A stretch of DNA of 51,501 nucleotides. It comes from an uncultured cyanobacterium (GTDB lineage: Bacteria > Cyanobacteriota > Cyanobacteriia > PCC-6307 > Cyanobiaceae). This document shows, piece by piece, positions 1 to 8,348 of this stretch; position 1 is the first letter of the stretch, and each line of letters opens with the position of its first letter. Below the pieces are notes generated by a model that worked only from the letters and a program-made list of their open reading frames with translations, was not told the DNA's origin and searched no databases. The position numbers and the translations under genes were made by a program. The DNA is taken from the NCBI GenBank assembly GCA_903823115.1, contig CAIJRN010000056.1, positions 1 through 51,501 on the forward strand. The letters run 5' to 3'.

Positions 1-96
1 CCCTCAGTAAAAATGGCCGGCAAACAAGAGTGAATTCCCCAACCCTGCAGCCGGAGACTGGGGGCCAGGGATTTCATTCATGAGCAGCAGCAGAAC

Positions 97-1506
97 TTAT
101 TTGATGTACTCCTTGAGAACGCCATTGCGGTTGGGATGGCGCAGCTTGCGCAGGGCCTTGGCTTCAATCTGACGAATCCGTTCACGGGTGACGTCAAAAA
201 TCTGACCGATTTCCTCCAGGGTCTTCATCCGGCCATCATCCAGGCCGTAACGCAGGCGCAACACATCCCGCTCCCTTGGGCTGAGGGTGGCGAGGACACC
301 TTCAAGATCTTCGCGCAGAAGATTTTTAGCCACATCCTGCTCAGGATTCTCGATGTCGGCCTCGATGAAATCACCAAGACGCGAATCTTCTTCCTTGCCG
401 ATCGGGGTCTCCAAAGAGATTGGCAACTGTGCCGATTTAGCGATGAAACGCAGTTTTTCGATCGTCATCTCCATGCTTTCGGCAATCTCCTCCTCCGTGG
501 GCTTACGCCCAAACTCCTGCGAGAGAGTCTTGGTGGTTTTCTTGATGCGGGAGATGGTTTCGTAGAGGTGAACCGGCAGCCGGATCGTGCGGCTCTGATC
601 AGCAATCGCCCGAGTGATCGCCTGACGGATCCACCAAGTGGCATAGGTGGAGAACTTATAACCCTTTTCATGGTCGAACTTCTCAGCCGCCCGAATCAGG
701 CCCAGGCTTCCCTCCTGAATGAGATCCTGAAAGGAGAGGCCACGGTTCATGTATTTCTTGGCAATCGACACCACCAGACGCAGGTTCGATTGCACCATCT
801 TTTCCTTGGCTCGCCGGCCCAGCATCAGCCGCCGCCGGAACTTGATCAGCGGCATATCGAAGATCGCCGCCCATTCCTTGGAATCGGGGAAATGCCCTTT
901 ATCGGCCTCAAACTCGGCCGCTTTCTCCTCCAGCTCCAACAGGTCGGCAATCTTGCGGGCCAGTTCAATCTCTTCATCCGGCCTCAACAGGCGGATGCGG
1001 CCGATTTCCTGGAGATACACCCGGATCGAATCCTCGGTGTACACACCCTTCGGACCCACCTTGATGCTGGCCAGGGCCTTGGTCGATTTGGCGTCCTTCT
1101 TCTCAGCCCCGTCGGCGATGGCCAACTCCAGATCATCAACCTCGCCATCGGCGCCAGCTGCGGCATTCAGCAAGTCATCGGCGGCGGCCTTCAGATCGAC
1201 GGCCTCAGGCTTGGCCGCGCCCTTGGCTGCCGCAGGCTTGCGGGCCTTGGTGGTCTTCGCTGCCTTGGTGGTCTTGGCGGCCTTGGTGGCGGTTTCGGCC
1301 GGAGCGCTCTTGCGGGCCTTGGGCTTGGGGGCGGGCAACACCTCACCGTCAGCCGTCACCGTCATCATGATTTCGGGGATCACCACCTTGGCCGCGGGGG
1401 GAGTCTTGGCCGCAGGGGGAGTCTTGGCAGCCACTCCTCTCTTGCTTGCGGGACCTGCAGAGACGGAGGCATTGGCGGCCTTGACCTTGGCGGCGACGGA
1501 ACTCAT
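97..1506 (-). CDS. rpoD: Principal RNA polymerase sigma factor (sigma-70, RpoD/SigA type)
   Basis: The 469-residue protein has all regions of a group 1 sigma factor: region 1.2 near residues 158-185, region 2 at about 232-305 with the core-binding and -10-recognition block ([20 protein letters not shown], 275-294), region 3 at about 310-390, and region 4 at about 405-460 with the -35-binding helix ([20 protein letters not shown]). It directs core RNA polymerase to housekeeping promoters. The first ~150 residues are unusual: Ala/Lys/Pro-rich with short tandem repeats (AAKTPP twice near 26-40; TKAAKT units near 74-88), resembling a histone H1 tail rather than an acidic region 1.1. It is transcribed divergently from priA across about 470 bp. 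ATG start. The family is certain; group 1 rather than group 2 is inferred from the complete region set and length. Confidence 0.96.
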   Translation of the reverse strand: MSSVAAKVKAANASVSAGPASKRGVAAKTPPAAKTPPAAKVVIPEIMMTVTADGEVLPAPKPKARKSAPAETATKAAKTTKAAKTTKARKPAAAKGAAKPEAVDLKAAADDLLNAAAGADGEVDDLELAIADGAEKKDAKSTKALASIKVGPKGVYTEDSIRVYLQEIGRIRLLRPDEEIELARKIADLLELEEKAAEFEADKGHFPDSKEWAAIFDMPLIKFRRRLMLGRRAKEKMVQSNLRLVVSIAKKYMNRGLSFQDLIQEGSLGLIRAAEKFDHEKGYKFSTYATWWIRQAITRAIADQSRTIRLPVHLYETISRIKKTTKTLSQEFGRKPTEEEIAESMEMTIEKLRFIAKSAQLPISLETPIGKEEDSRLGDFIEADIENPEQDVAKNLLREDLEGVLATLSPRERDVLRLRYGLDDGRMKTLEEIGQIFDVTRERIRQIEAKALRKLRHPNRNGVLKEYIK

Positions 1507-1544
1507 AGCGGATGCGCGACGAAAACAGGGATCGGTAGATGACG

Positions 1545-1566
1545 AAGCTTCGCTGCAACGAAGCTT
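1545..1566. promoter_or_regulatory. Perfect 8-6-8 inverted repeat upstream of the sigma factor gene
   Basis: AAGCTTCG (1545-1552) and CGAAGCTT (1559-1566) are exact reverse complements separated by CTGCAA. The dyad ends about 40 bp upstream of the sigma factor start codon. It could be a 5'-UTR hairpin or an operator. Function is inferred only from position and symmetry. Confidence 0.4.
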
Positions 1567-1978
1567 GTAAGCCAGGAGCAGCAGCCAATGCCGCCAAAAA
1601 ACCTGGTGGGAGAGAGACGGACCGAATCAGCGCCCGATCAAAACGATCAGGCCCGGTATCGGAATGGATGGCGGCCTGGTGAGAGGACCATCAAGACATC
1701 TGGAGAGGGCGCACCAGATGCGGGAGATTCGGGTTGGGACGACCGAAGCCGAAGCAGTGCTGTCAGGGGTGGTCGCAGACCTGATGCCGAAATGGGAGCA
1801 GGGCTCCCGGGCACTCAAAGGGTCTTCCCGCTGGACGGAACTCTGCTTGGTTCCGACGGCAGCCTGAATGGCGTGCCCAACCCATTTATTCTAGGAATCC
1901 GCTGAGACCTTTGCAAGACTGCCCCCAGCGTTCCACCCCCCCGTCCCCTCGACACCGCCCCCCTGGCTGGACATCTGG
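1567..1978. other. Intergenic region between the sigma factor gene and priA, no recognisable gene
   Basis: Reading frames that stay open here give compositions I do not recognise as any family. A TATTCT -10-like hexamer lies at about 1888-1893, roughly 85 bp before the priA start, and may belong to its promoter. No RNA gene was seen. Confidence 0.4.
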
Positions 1979-4273
1979 GTGGAAGCCGGCCGCGAGGGCC
2001 AGGCGTTCACCTATGCCAACCCCGACGCCCTCACGGTCGGTGTGGGTGATCTGGTGCAGGTGTCGCTCCAGGGACGTCGCCACGCCGGGCTGGTGTTGGC
2101 TTGCCATGACGCCCTCCCCGCCGGCCTGGCAGGCAAGCGCATGCAGGCGGTGCAGGCCATCCTGCAGAGCGCGGCGGTGGATGGGCACTGGCACTCCGTC
2201 GTGCAGGCGGTGGCCGCGGCCTGCCACACCAGCAGTTTCCGCACCCTCAAAAGTGCCCTGCCCAGCGGTTGGTTGGGCCAGCGACCCCGGGGCCCCGGCG
2301 GCCGACTGCTCTGCCAGATCCAGCGAATCGAGCCAGAGACGACAGCGAATGATCCGCCGGCGCTGGCCGAGCTGCCGGCGGACCTGAACTCCCGCCAGCG
2401 TGCCCTGCTGGAGCATCTCGAGGCCCATGGCGGGCGGCGCCTGCTGCGGGACCTGCTGGGCGTTGATGGTTTCGGCCGGGGTCTGATCGCGGGGCTGGAA
2501 GCGAAGGGGCTGCTGCGGCGAACGACGATTCGAGGCCTGTCCGCCACCCGGACGGGGACCCAGGGCACGGCCGCCGCCCCAGCTGAGCGGCTGGGACTGG
2601 ACCCGCCCATGGCGCTCGAACAGCCCCAGGCGGCCAATGCCGCCCAGGTTGCGGCGATTGAGGCGATCGACACAGCCGCAGCCGGGACCACCCTGTTGCT
2701 GTGGGGAGTCACCGGTGCCGGCAAGACGGAGGTCTACCTGCAGGCTGCGGCCCGGCAATTGCGACAGGGGCGCAGCGTGTTGCTGCTGGCACCGGAGATC
2801 GGCCTGATTCCCCAGCTGCTGGATCGCTGCCGCGCCCGGCTCGGCCCCCAGGTGCTGGAGTACCACAGCGGCATGGGGGATGCGGAGCGGGTGGCGGTCT
2901 GGCGCCGCTGCCTGGACGCGGCGGCGGCGGCGGAACCGGTGGTGGCGATCGGCACCCGCTCGGCGATTTTCCTGCCCCTGGCCTCGCTGGGCCTGATCGT
3001 GCTCGATGAGGAACACGACAGTTCCTACAAACAGGAAAGCCCGATGCCCTGTTATCACGCCAGGGACGTGGCCCAACTCAGGGCCAGCCTGGGCGGTGCT
3101 CGCCTGCTGCTCGGCAGCGCCACCCCCTCGCTGGAAACCTGGAAGCGCGCTCGTCAGCCCCTGAGCGAAGGGGGAATCCGCCTGCTGCGACTGCCGGAGC
3201 GCATCGGCCAGCGGCCCCTGCCGCCCGTGCGCCTGGTGGACATGCGCCTGGAGCTCGCTGAAGGGCACCGGCGCCTGATCAGTCGGCCGTTGATGGGCCG
3301 GCTGGAGCAGCTTCAGGCCAAGGGCGAACAGGCGGTGGTGCTGGTGCCGCGGCGGGGTTATCGCTCCTTCCTCAGTTGCCGCAGTTGCGGGGAGGCGGTG
3401 CAGTGCCCCAACTGCGACGTGACCCTCACCGTGCATCGCAGCAGCCGGGGTGGCAGCTCCAGTGAATGGCTGCGCTGCCACTGGTGCGATCACCGCCAGG
3501 AGATCGACCAGCGCTGCGGTAAGTGCGGCTCCACCGCCTTCAAACCCTTCGGGGCCGGCACCCAGCGGGTGATGGAGCAGCTGGCGCTGGAACTGGAGGG
3601 CCTGAGGCTGCTGCGCTTCGATCAGGACACCACCCGCGGTCGCGATGGTCACCGCCGTCTGCTGGATCGCTTCGCCGCTGGCGAGGCCGATGTGCTGGTC
3701 GGCACCCAGATGCTGGCCAAGGGCATGGATCTGCCGCGGGTGACCCTGGCGGCCGTGCTCGCCGCCGATGGCCTGCTGCACCGCCCGGACCTGCGCTCCT
3801 CCGAGCACTGCCTGCAACTGTTGCTGCAACTGGCAGGGCGGGCCGGCCGGGGCGAGCTGCCGGGGGAAGTGCTGGTGCAGACCTACAGCCCCGAGCATCC
3901 GGTGATTCGCCATCTGGTCGATGGCCGCTATGAGCGCTTCCTTGAGGAGGAGCTGCAGCTGCGGCGCCAGGCCGGCCTGGTGCCGTTCAGCCGGGCCTGC
4001 CTGCTGCGGCTGGCGGGTCCCTCGGCCAGCGCCACCGCCACGGCAGCCACCAGCCTGGTGGAAACGGTGCGCGCCCAGGTGGAGGGCCAGGGCTGGATCG
4101 TGATCGGGCCTGCACCGGCGCCGGTGGCCCGGGTGGCGGGACGCAGCCGCTGGCAGGTGTTGCTGCACGGACCGGAAGCCGCAGCGATCCCCCTGCCACC
4201 GGAAGCGGAATTGAGGCGGATCCTGCCCCAGAGCGTTTCTCTGGCGATCGATCCCGATCCGCTGCAGCTCTGA
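1979..4273 (+). CDS. priA: Primosomal protein N' (PriA replication-restart helicase)
   Basis: This is a 3'-5' superfamily 2 DNA helicase that reloads the replisome at stalled forks. The N-terminal DNA-binding domain (about 1-110) is followed by the helicase core with Walker A GVTGAGKT (243-250), DEEH box (343-346) and GSATPS (379-384). A Cys-rich zinc-binding insert follows at about 467-517 (CxxC pairs CRSC, CPNC, CHWC, CGKC), then the helicase C lobe. At 764 residues it is near family length. GTG 1979 is the first usual start in frame after a stop at 1892. Family members normally have a few residues before the conserved WLDxWVEAG stretch, and WLDIW is encoded just upstream, so a non-canonical upstream start is possible. 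Divergent from rpoD. Confidence 0.95.
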   Translation: MEAGREGQAFTYANPDALTVGVGDLVQVSLQGRRHAGLVLACHDALPAGLAGKRMQAVQAILQSAAVDGHWHSVVQAVAAACHTSSFRTLKSALPSGWLGQRPRGPGGRLLCQIQRIEPETTANDPPALAELPADLNSRQRALLEHLEAHGGRRLLRDLLGVDGFGRGLIAGLEAKGLLRRTTIRGLSATRTGTQGTAAAPAERLGLDPPMALEQPQAANAAQVAAIEAIDTAAAGTTLLLWGVTGAGKTEVYLQAAARQLRQGRSVLLLAPEIGLIPQLLDRCRARLGPQVLEYHSGMGDAERVAVWRRCLDAAAAAEPVVAIGTRSAIFLPLASLGLIVLDEEHDSSYKQESPMPCYHARDVAQLRASLGGARLLLGSATPSLETWKRARQPLSEGGIRLLRLPERIGQRPLPPVRLVDMRLELAEGHRRLISRPLMGRLEQLQAKGEQAVVLVPRRGYRSFLSCRSCGEAVQCPNCDVTLTVHRSSRGGSSSEWLRCHWCDHRQEIDQRCGKCGSTAFKPFGAGTQRVMEQLALELEGLRLLRFDQDTTRGRDGHRRLLDRFAAGEADVLVGTQMLAKGMDLPRVTLAAVLAADGLLHRPDLRSSEHCLQLLLQLAGRAGRGELPGEVLVQTYSPEHPVIRHLVDGRYERFLEEELQLRRQAGLVPFSRACLLRLAGPSASATATAATSLVETVRAQVEGQGWIVIGPAPAPVARVAGRSRWQVLLHGPEAAAIPLPPEAELRRILPQSVSLAIDPDPLQL

Positions 4274-4285
4274 AACCAGCGGGCC

Positions 4286-5440
4286 TCAGGCCGGCAGCTC
4301 CGGCAGGCCGAAGCCGAGACTCAGCCGCATCCGCTGCAACAGCGACACCAGCACCAGGCCAGCGGCGATGGCGCAGGAGCCCAGGCCGAGGCGACTCCAG
4401 CGCCAGCAACGCAACTCCAGGACATTGAGCTGGCCACTCTGCAGCGGCCAGAGCACCTCGGGGTCTCCCCGCCGTTGCCGCGCCAGGGAGCGCACGGGCA
4501 GGGGTTCCGCTGCCAGCACCGCCGTGGCGGAGACCGGCACCAGCTGCAGGCTCAGATCAACACCAGCCAGGGGCGGCAGCGACGTGAGATCCACCACCAG
4601 CGAAACACTCTGGCGTACGCCCACCAACCAGTTGCGCTCCCGCCACTGCAGATCGGCCGGCGGAAGGCTCACCCCCGCCAGTTCGGCGGCGGCATCAAGG
4701 CTGCGCTGCAGGGCAGCGAGCGCCTGCTCGGCGGGCAGGACCTTCGTGGAGAGCACCTGCACCCCTCCCTGCCGCTGGCTTTGGAAAGGAGCTGGACCGG
4801 CCCTGAGCGCCTCAGCGAAACTGCGCTGCCAGGGCGTCAGTTGGCCGGAGTCGCTGCGCAGACGGTGGCTCAGTTGCAGGCGACCTGGGCCCTCGAAACG
4901 CAGTTCACTGCGCACCTCCATGCAGCCAGCCAGCAAGGGCAGCAGCAGCAACAACGACAGCAACACGGCCACAAGAGCGGCAAAACCCAGCGGCGCCGGG
5001 GTCGGACCCACCGGCGGTGGCGGCTCCGGCGGCGGCCGCTGACGGCGGCGGCTGGCCAGGCTGGCGAGGCCGGCGCCATTGCCCTCAAGCAGCGCTCCCT
5101 GCTGGGCCAGATCGGGCAGGGTCATGGACCAGTTGCGAGGACGCTGCAGGGCCGGGGCCTCCAGCACCGTGAGCAGGTCGCGGGCCTGGGCGCGCAGGGT
5201 GGCGTCCCTACAGGCCTGGAGGCTGCGGCAGCAGGCGGCGGCCTGCTCGCTCTGCCCCTGACCCATATACGCCGTGACCATCAGCAGGCGCAGGCCCGCC
5301 CCGACCGGTGTCTCCGGCCCATGCGTTGATGCCAGCGGCTCCAGCAGTCGCAGGCTCAGGCCGTACTCACCGCGCTCAATCGCCTGGCGCGCCGAAAGCA
5401 GCGCCAGGCTGATCGCCGGATCCAGCGCCCGCTCAGCCAT
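4286..5440 (-). CDS. DUF3153-type membrane protein with N-terminal helical repeat region
   Basis: This 384-residue protein starts with a TPR-like helical segment (about 5-110), followed by a Pro-rich linker. A hydrophobic helix ends in LLAGC near residue 170, which resembles a lipobox although it is internal. A beta-rich domain of the cyanobacterial DUF3153 type follows (GPGRLQLSHRLRSDSGQLTPWQRSFAEALR region), and a second transmembrane helix lies near the C-terminus. Function is unknown. The topology suggests a cytosolic helical domain tethered to an extracytoplasmic one. It is the last gene of a minus-strand run behind argB (21-bp gap) and converges on priA with a 12-bp gap. Family assignment is from memory of the motif, so moderate. 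Confidence 0.7.
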   Translation of the reverse strand: MAERALDPAISLALLSARQAIERGEYGLSLRLLEPLASTHGPETPVGAGLRLLMVTAYMGQGQSEQAAACCRSLQACRDATLRAQARDLLTVLEAPALQRPRNWSMTLPDLAQQGALLEGNGAGLASLASRRRQRPPPEPPPPVGPTPAPLGFAALVAVLLSLLLLLPLLAGCMEVRSELRFEGPGRLQLSHRLRSDSGQLTPWQRSFAEALRAGPAPFQSQRQGGVQVLSTKVLPAEQALAALQRSLDAAAELAGVSLPPADLQWRERNWLVGVRQSVSLVVDLTSLPPLAGVDLSLQLVPVSATAVLAAEPLPVRSLARQRRGDPEVLWPLQSGQLNVLELRCWRWSRLGLGSCAIAAGLVLVSLLQRMRLSLGFGLPELPA

Positions 5441-5461
5441 CGCCGGACCGCAGAGCTGCCA

Positions 5462-6358
5462 TCAGTCGTCGAGGTGGGCCCGGCTGCCCACCACCATCGT
5501 GCCGATGCCGGCCTTGGTGAACACCTCCAGCAGCAGGGCATGGGGAATGCGGCCATCGACGATATGAGCGGCGGCGACTCCCTGGGCCAGGGCCCTGATG
5601 CAGCATTCGGTCTTGGGGATCATGCCGCCATTGACAATGCCCGACTGGATCAGCTCCCGGGCCTCGGCCAGGGTGAGCTGGCCCAGCAGCGAGTCGGGAT
5701 CCTCACGATCGCGCAGGATGCCGCAGGTGTCGGTGAGCAGGATCAGCTTCTCGGCATCCAGGGCCGCGGCCAGTTCACCGGCCACCGTGTCGGCATTGAT
5801 GTTGTGGGCCTTGCCGTGGAGGTCCGGGGCGACGCTGGAAATCACCGGGATGTAGCCGCCATCGAGCAGCGGCTTGATCACCGCACAGTTCACCACCGCC
5901 ACATCCCCCACCAGACCCAGGCTGCCATCCCCGTGGGTACGGGCCTGCAGCAGGTTGCCGTCACTGCCGCAGAGCCCGACGGCCCGCCCGCCGACCTGGT
6001 TGAGGCCATTGACGATCTGCTTGTTGACCTTGCCGACCAACACCATTTCAACCACTTCCATCGTGGCCTCATCGGTGATGCGCAGGCCATCGCGAAAGCG
6101 GGCTTCGATGCCGACGCGGGAAAGCCAGTGATTGATTTCGGGTCCACCGCCATGGACCACCACCGGCTGCACCCCGACGCAGGCCAGCAAAGCGAGATCG
6201 CGGAAGACCGCGTCGCGCAGATCCTCACGCACCATGGCCGCTCCGCCGTACTTGACGACGATCGTGCGGCCGCTGAAGCGCTGAATGTAAGGAAGGGCCT
6301 CGCTGAGGACGGAGACCCGCAGGCTGTCCTCAGGACTGACGTTGGGATCAGAGCTCAC
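5462..6358 (-). CDS. argB: Acetylglutamate kinase
   Basis: Catalyses ATP-dependent phosphorylation of N-acetyl-L-glutamate, the second and in cyanobacteria PII-regulated step of arginine synthesis. The 298-residue protein has the amino acid kinase fold signatures: VVKYGGAAM near 34-42 (catalytic Lys), [10 protein letters not shown] near 66-75, the [17 protein letters not shown] stretch, and VNGGMIPK near the C-terminus. Length is typical. An N-terminal extension before the kinase core is consistent with the arginine-sensitive hexameric class. It lies between the DUF2854 gene (6-bp gap upstream) and the DUF3153 gene, so the three are probably co-transcribed. Confidence 0.97.
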   Translation of the reverse strand: MSSDPNVSPEDSLRVSVLSEALPYIQRFSGRTIVVKYGGAAMVREDLRDAVFRDLALLACVGVQPVVVHGGGPEINHWLSRVGIEARFRDGLRITDEATMEVVEMVLVGKVNKQIVNGLNQVGGRAVGLCGSDGNLLQARTHGDGSLGLVGDVAVVNCAVIKPLLDGGYIPVISSVAPDLHGKAHNINADTVAGELAAALDAEKLILLTDTCGILRDREDPDSLLGQLTLAEARELIQSGIVNGGMIPKTECCIRALAQGVAAAHIVDGRIPHALLLEVFTKAGIGTMVVGSRAHLDD

Positions 6359-6364
6359 GGTCTT

Positions 6365-6919
6365 TCAGCGGTGGGGGGGGATGGCTTCGGTGACCAGGTC
6401 CAGGCTGAAGGTTCCGGCCGAGCGCTGCATCAACTCAGCCTTCAGGCCTGGGCCAAAGAAACGGCCAAGGCGATCCTGGCGCTCCTGCCAGCGGGCAAAC
6501 GGCACAGCGCCGCAGACAAAGGCCAGGCGCAGGCCATAGGAGCCGTCACAGTCAAGTTCCTGCACCGATTCCAGCTGGGGTGGTTCGTCCTCATCCCAGA
6601 GCTTGAGCGCCTCCAGCGAGGATTCCAGATGGGCCTTCTGGCCATAGCGCCAGCGGGTCACATCGGCCAGCAGCTTGCGCAGGGGCTCGCTCTCCGGCAG
6701 CTCCCGCAGGCTGCTGAAGGCCTGGGATGGACTGATCCTGGCCGCCGGCGGCAACTCGGAGGACTTGAGGGCCAGGCCACCCAGCAGGATCGGAATCCCG
6801 TAGAAGATGGTGGGCAGACTGAGATTGGCGTTGTCGCCGAGGTAGGCGATCGAGCCGATCACCGTGAGCACGGCTCCGGCCACCGTGACGAGACTGCCGG
6901 GGGAAAACAGGGCTTGCAT
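6365..6919 (-). CDS. DUF2854 family membrane protein
   Basis: Starting at ATG 6919 gives a 184-residue protein beginning MQALFSPGSL. This is preferred over upstream starts, which only add a low-information leader. Two closely spaced transmembrane helices (about residues 6-25 and 32-50, joined by a short DNANLSLPTI loop) are followed by a soluble domain of about 130 residues. This matches the DUF2854 family, which I know from cyanobacteria and plant chloroplasts and whose function is unknown. It sits 6 bp upstream of argB in the same orientation, suggesting co-transcription. Confidence 0.8.
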   Translation of the reverse strand: MQALFSPGSLVTVAGAVLTVIGSIAYLGDNANLSLPTIFYGIPILLGGLALKSSELPPAARISPSQAFSSLRELPESEPLRKLLADVTRWRYGQKAHLESSLEALKLWDEDEPPQLESVQELDCDGSYGLRLAFVCGAVPFARWQERQDRLGRFFGPGLKAELMQRSAGTFSLDLVTEAIPPHR

Positions 6920-7083
6920 CAACCCATCTTCCAGTAACAGGTGACCGGCAGGGGCAACGCCTGGGCCGATTCCAGCGCTGCCGCCCACCATCGCCACGCC
7001 AGCGGCTGGTTTTCAGACCTCTTTAGCCTCCCCCGCCGTGACCGTGGCCCAGCCATCCCTGCGGCACGGACACGCTGGCATCA

Positions 7084-7151
7084 GGCCAAGGCAGTTGTCT
7101 GGGCAAGGCAGTTGTCTGGGCAAGGGATTTGTCTGGGCAAGGCAGTGGGCC
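7084..7151. repeat. 17-bp tandem repeat, about four copies
   Basis: The unit GGGCAAGGCAGTTGTCT occurs at 7084-7100 (one mismatch), 7101-7117 (exact) and 7118-7134 (two mismatches), with a partial fourth copy at 7135-7151. There are no spacers, so it is not a CRISPR. It lies between divergent genes, about 165 bp from the DUF2854 start. Confidence 0.85.
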
Positions 7152-7320
7152 GGCTGCGGTTGGAGCCTGCCATCGGCGTTGGTGAGGTCCATGCCTGGCG
7201 GCCCATGGCTGCGGGCAGGGGCCGCGACCAGTCGCCAGGCCTGCGATGGCTTTCGGCTCAACAGCCAGCCTTTTCGGCCGCGTCAGCGTCCAGACTGGCC
7301 AGCAGGTTCTGAACTGGGGT

Positions 7321-7358
7321 CCCCGTCGCGAGCTTCCCATCGGGAGTTCCCGACGGGG
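7321..7358. other. Long stem-loop, 16 bp with one internal mismatch
   Basis: CCCCGTCG (7321-7328) pairs perfectly with CGACGGGG (7351-7358). After a C/C mismatch, 7330-7337 pairs with 7342-7349 (two G-U pairs) around a CATC loop. No T-run follows on either strand, so a classical Rho-independent terminator is not supported. It may be a transcript-stabilising or attenuating hairpin ahead of the gene at 7449. Confidence 0.65.
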
Positions 7359-7448
7359 GGCTCCTGCCCGATCCCGGGGCATGAGCTTCAGCGACGAGCG
7401 CCCGATCTCCACACCCTCCCTTCCACTGCGCCGTTGCGCGCCATCACG

Positions 7449-7730
7449 ATGCGTTCCGAGCCATCCCAGGAGTTCTTCGCTCCAACCGATCAGAGCAATC
7501 CAACCGATCAGAGCAATCGAAGCGATCAGAGCGGTCCGATGAACCAAGCCGGCACCGCTGCAGAAACAGACATCGCCACTCTGATCGAGCAGCTGCGCCA
7601 GGATCGCCTCTGGCTCCTGCGCCAGATCGACAGTGGCCAGTGGGCCCAATGGCGCCTGGATCTGGCAGCCCTGGAACGGGAACTGGGCCAGCTCCTGGAG
7701 CAGGCCAGCGAGAGACTGATCGGCAGCTGA
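7449..7730 (+). CDS. Small coiled-coil protein with repeated N-terminus, unknown function
   Basis: The 93-residue product begins MRSEPSQEFF. It has an N-terminal stretch of 6-residue repeats (NPTDQS, NPTDQS, NRSDQS) encoded by an 18-bp tandem repeat. The rest is a Leu/Gln/Arg-rich amphipathic helix (LIEQLRQDRLWLLRQID, then LAALERELGQLLEQA) that looks like a short coiled coil. ATG 7449 is one possible start; ATG 7539, just after the repeats, would leave a 63-residue conserved-looking core and may be the real start. It ends 16 bp before the convergent end of ssb. I do not recognise a named family. Confidence 0.6.
   Translation: MRSEPSQEFFAPTDQSNPTDQSNRSDQSGPMNQAGTAAETDIATLIEQLRQDRLWLLRQIDSGQWAQWRLDLAALERELGQLLEQASERLIGS
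7483..7536 (+). repeat. 18-bp tandem repeat, three copies, in frame
   Basis: CAACCGATCAGAGCAATC at 7483-7500 is repeated exactly at 7501-7518, with a third copy at 7519-7536 carrying four changes. The unit is a multiple of three, so copy-number change would keep the reading frame of the gene starting at 7449. Confidence 0.85.
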
Positions 7731-7746
7731 GCCGATCCGTGGCCCT

Positions 7747-8316
7747 TCAGAACGGGATATCGTCGTCGTCGGCGAACTCATCGGAGGGCACCAACGGCCC
7801 GGAGTTCCACACCGCTGGCTCCTGAGCCGGGGGCTGGGCCGCTGGCCCGGCAGCAGCTGAAGGACTCGGAGCCGAACGACGCTGGGGGCTGCCGGGCGCG
7901 GGCCGGCCGGCCGGATAGGGCGCAGCAGCCCCCTGGGGGCTCGCTGCGGCCATCGCTGCGGCAGGGACGCCCGCAAACGGGCCCGGAGTTGCCGCGGAGG
8001 ACTGGGAATCCGATGGCGAAAGGGGATGGAGACGGGCGAGGGTGAGCTCGGCCCGCTTTTCCTTGACGCCGTCCTGGCGGGTGACAGTGTTCATGCGCAT
8101 TCGTCCCTCGAGCACCAGGCGCTGGCCCACCCGCACCCGGTTCTGAAGATCCTGGGCCAGATTGCCCCAGCCCACCACCTTCAGCTGCCCCGGCGGATCA
8201 TCGGGCCGCAGGCCATCCAGCTGCACGGTCATTTCCGCAACCGGTGTCTGGTTGTCCTGGGTGTAGCGAACCTGAGGCGCCTCCAGCACCTCAACTTCAA
8301 GCAGACAGTGATTCAA
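7747..8316 (-). CDS. ssb: Single-stranded DNA-binding protein (chromosomal)
   Basis: The OB-fold domain (first ~115 residues, with VAEMTVQLDGL, KVVGWGNLAQDL and LVLEGRMRMNTV segments) binds ssDNA in replication and repair. A Pro/Ala/Gly-rich linker follows, then an acidic tip ending DDDDIPF, the standard docking peptide for SSB partners. I place the start at the TTG at 8314-8316, giving M-NHCLLEVEV, because cyanobacterial SSBs start at this point and the upstream in-frame extension has no family resemblance. This gives 189 residues and leaves 32 bp to the divergent cobK start. Confidence 0.88.
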   Translation of the reverse strand: MNHCLLEVEVLEAPQVRYTQDNQTPVAEMTVQLDGLRPDDPPGQLKVVGWGNLAQDLQNRVRVGQRLVLEGRMRMNTVTRQDGVKEKRAELTLARLHPLSPSDSQSSAATPGPFAGVPAAAMAAASPQGAAAPYPAGRPAPGSPQRRSAPSPSAAAGPAAQPPAQEPAVWNSGPLVPSDEFADDDDIPF

Positions 8317-8348
8317 GCCCCAACCCGCCGACGGCAACCGCCATCCTG

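Larger units (their letters stand above)
6920..7448. other. Intergenic region rich in repeats, no supported gene
   Basis: This stretch separates the start of the minus-strand DUF2854 gene from a plus-strand small gene. It contains a 17-bp tandem repeat and a long hairpin (listed separately). Several frames are open, but partly because the hairpin is near-palindromic: similar peptide strings appear on both strands. I see no credible protein. Confidence 0.5.

Noticed and set aside
1588..1905. 105-codon frame between the sigma factor gene and priA
   Set aside because: Arg/Gly/Asp-rich low-information product, overlaps a competing frame, and no recognisable family.
1886..4168. A 760-codon open frame on the minus strand opposite priA
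   Set aside because: It mirrors the GC-rich third positions of priA; its Gln/His/Ala-rich product has no domain, whereas the plus strand encodes a complete PriA.
7084..7151. Short tandem repeats as a possible CRISPR array
   Set aside because: Units of 17 bp abut directly, with no spacers and no cas genes nearby.
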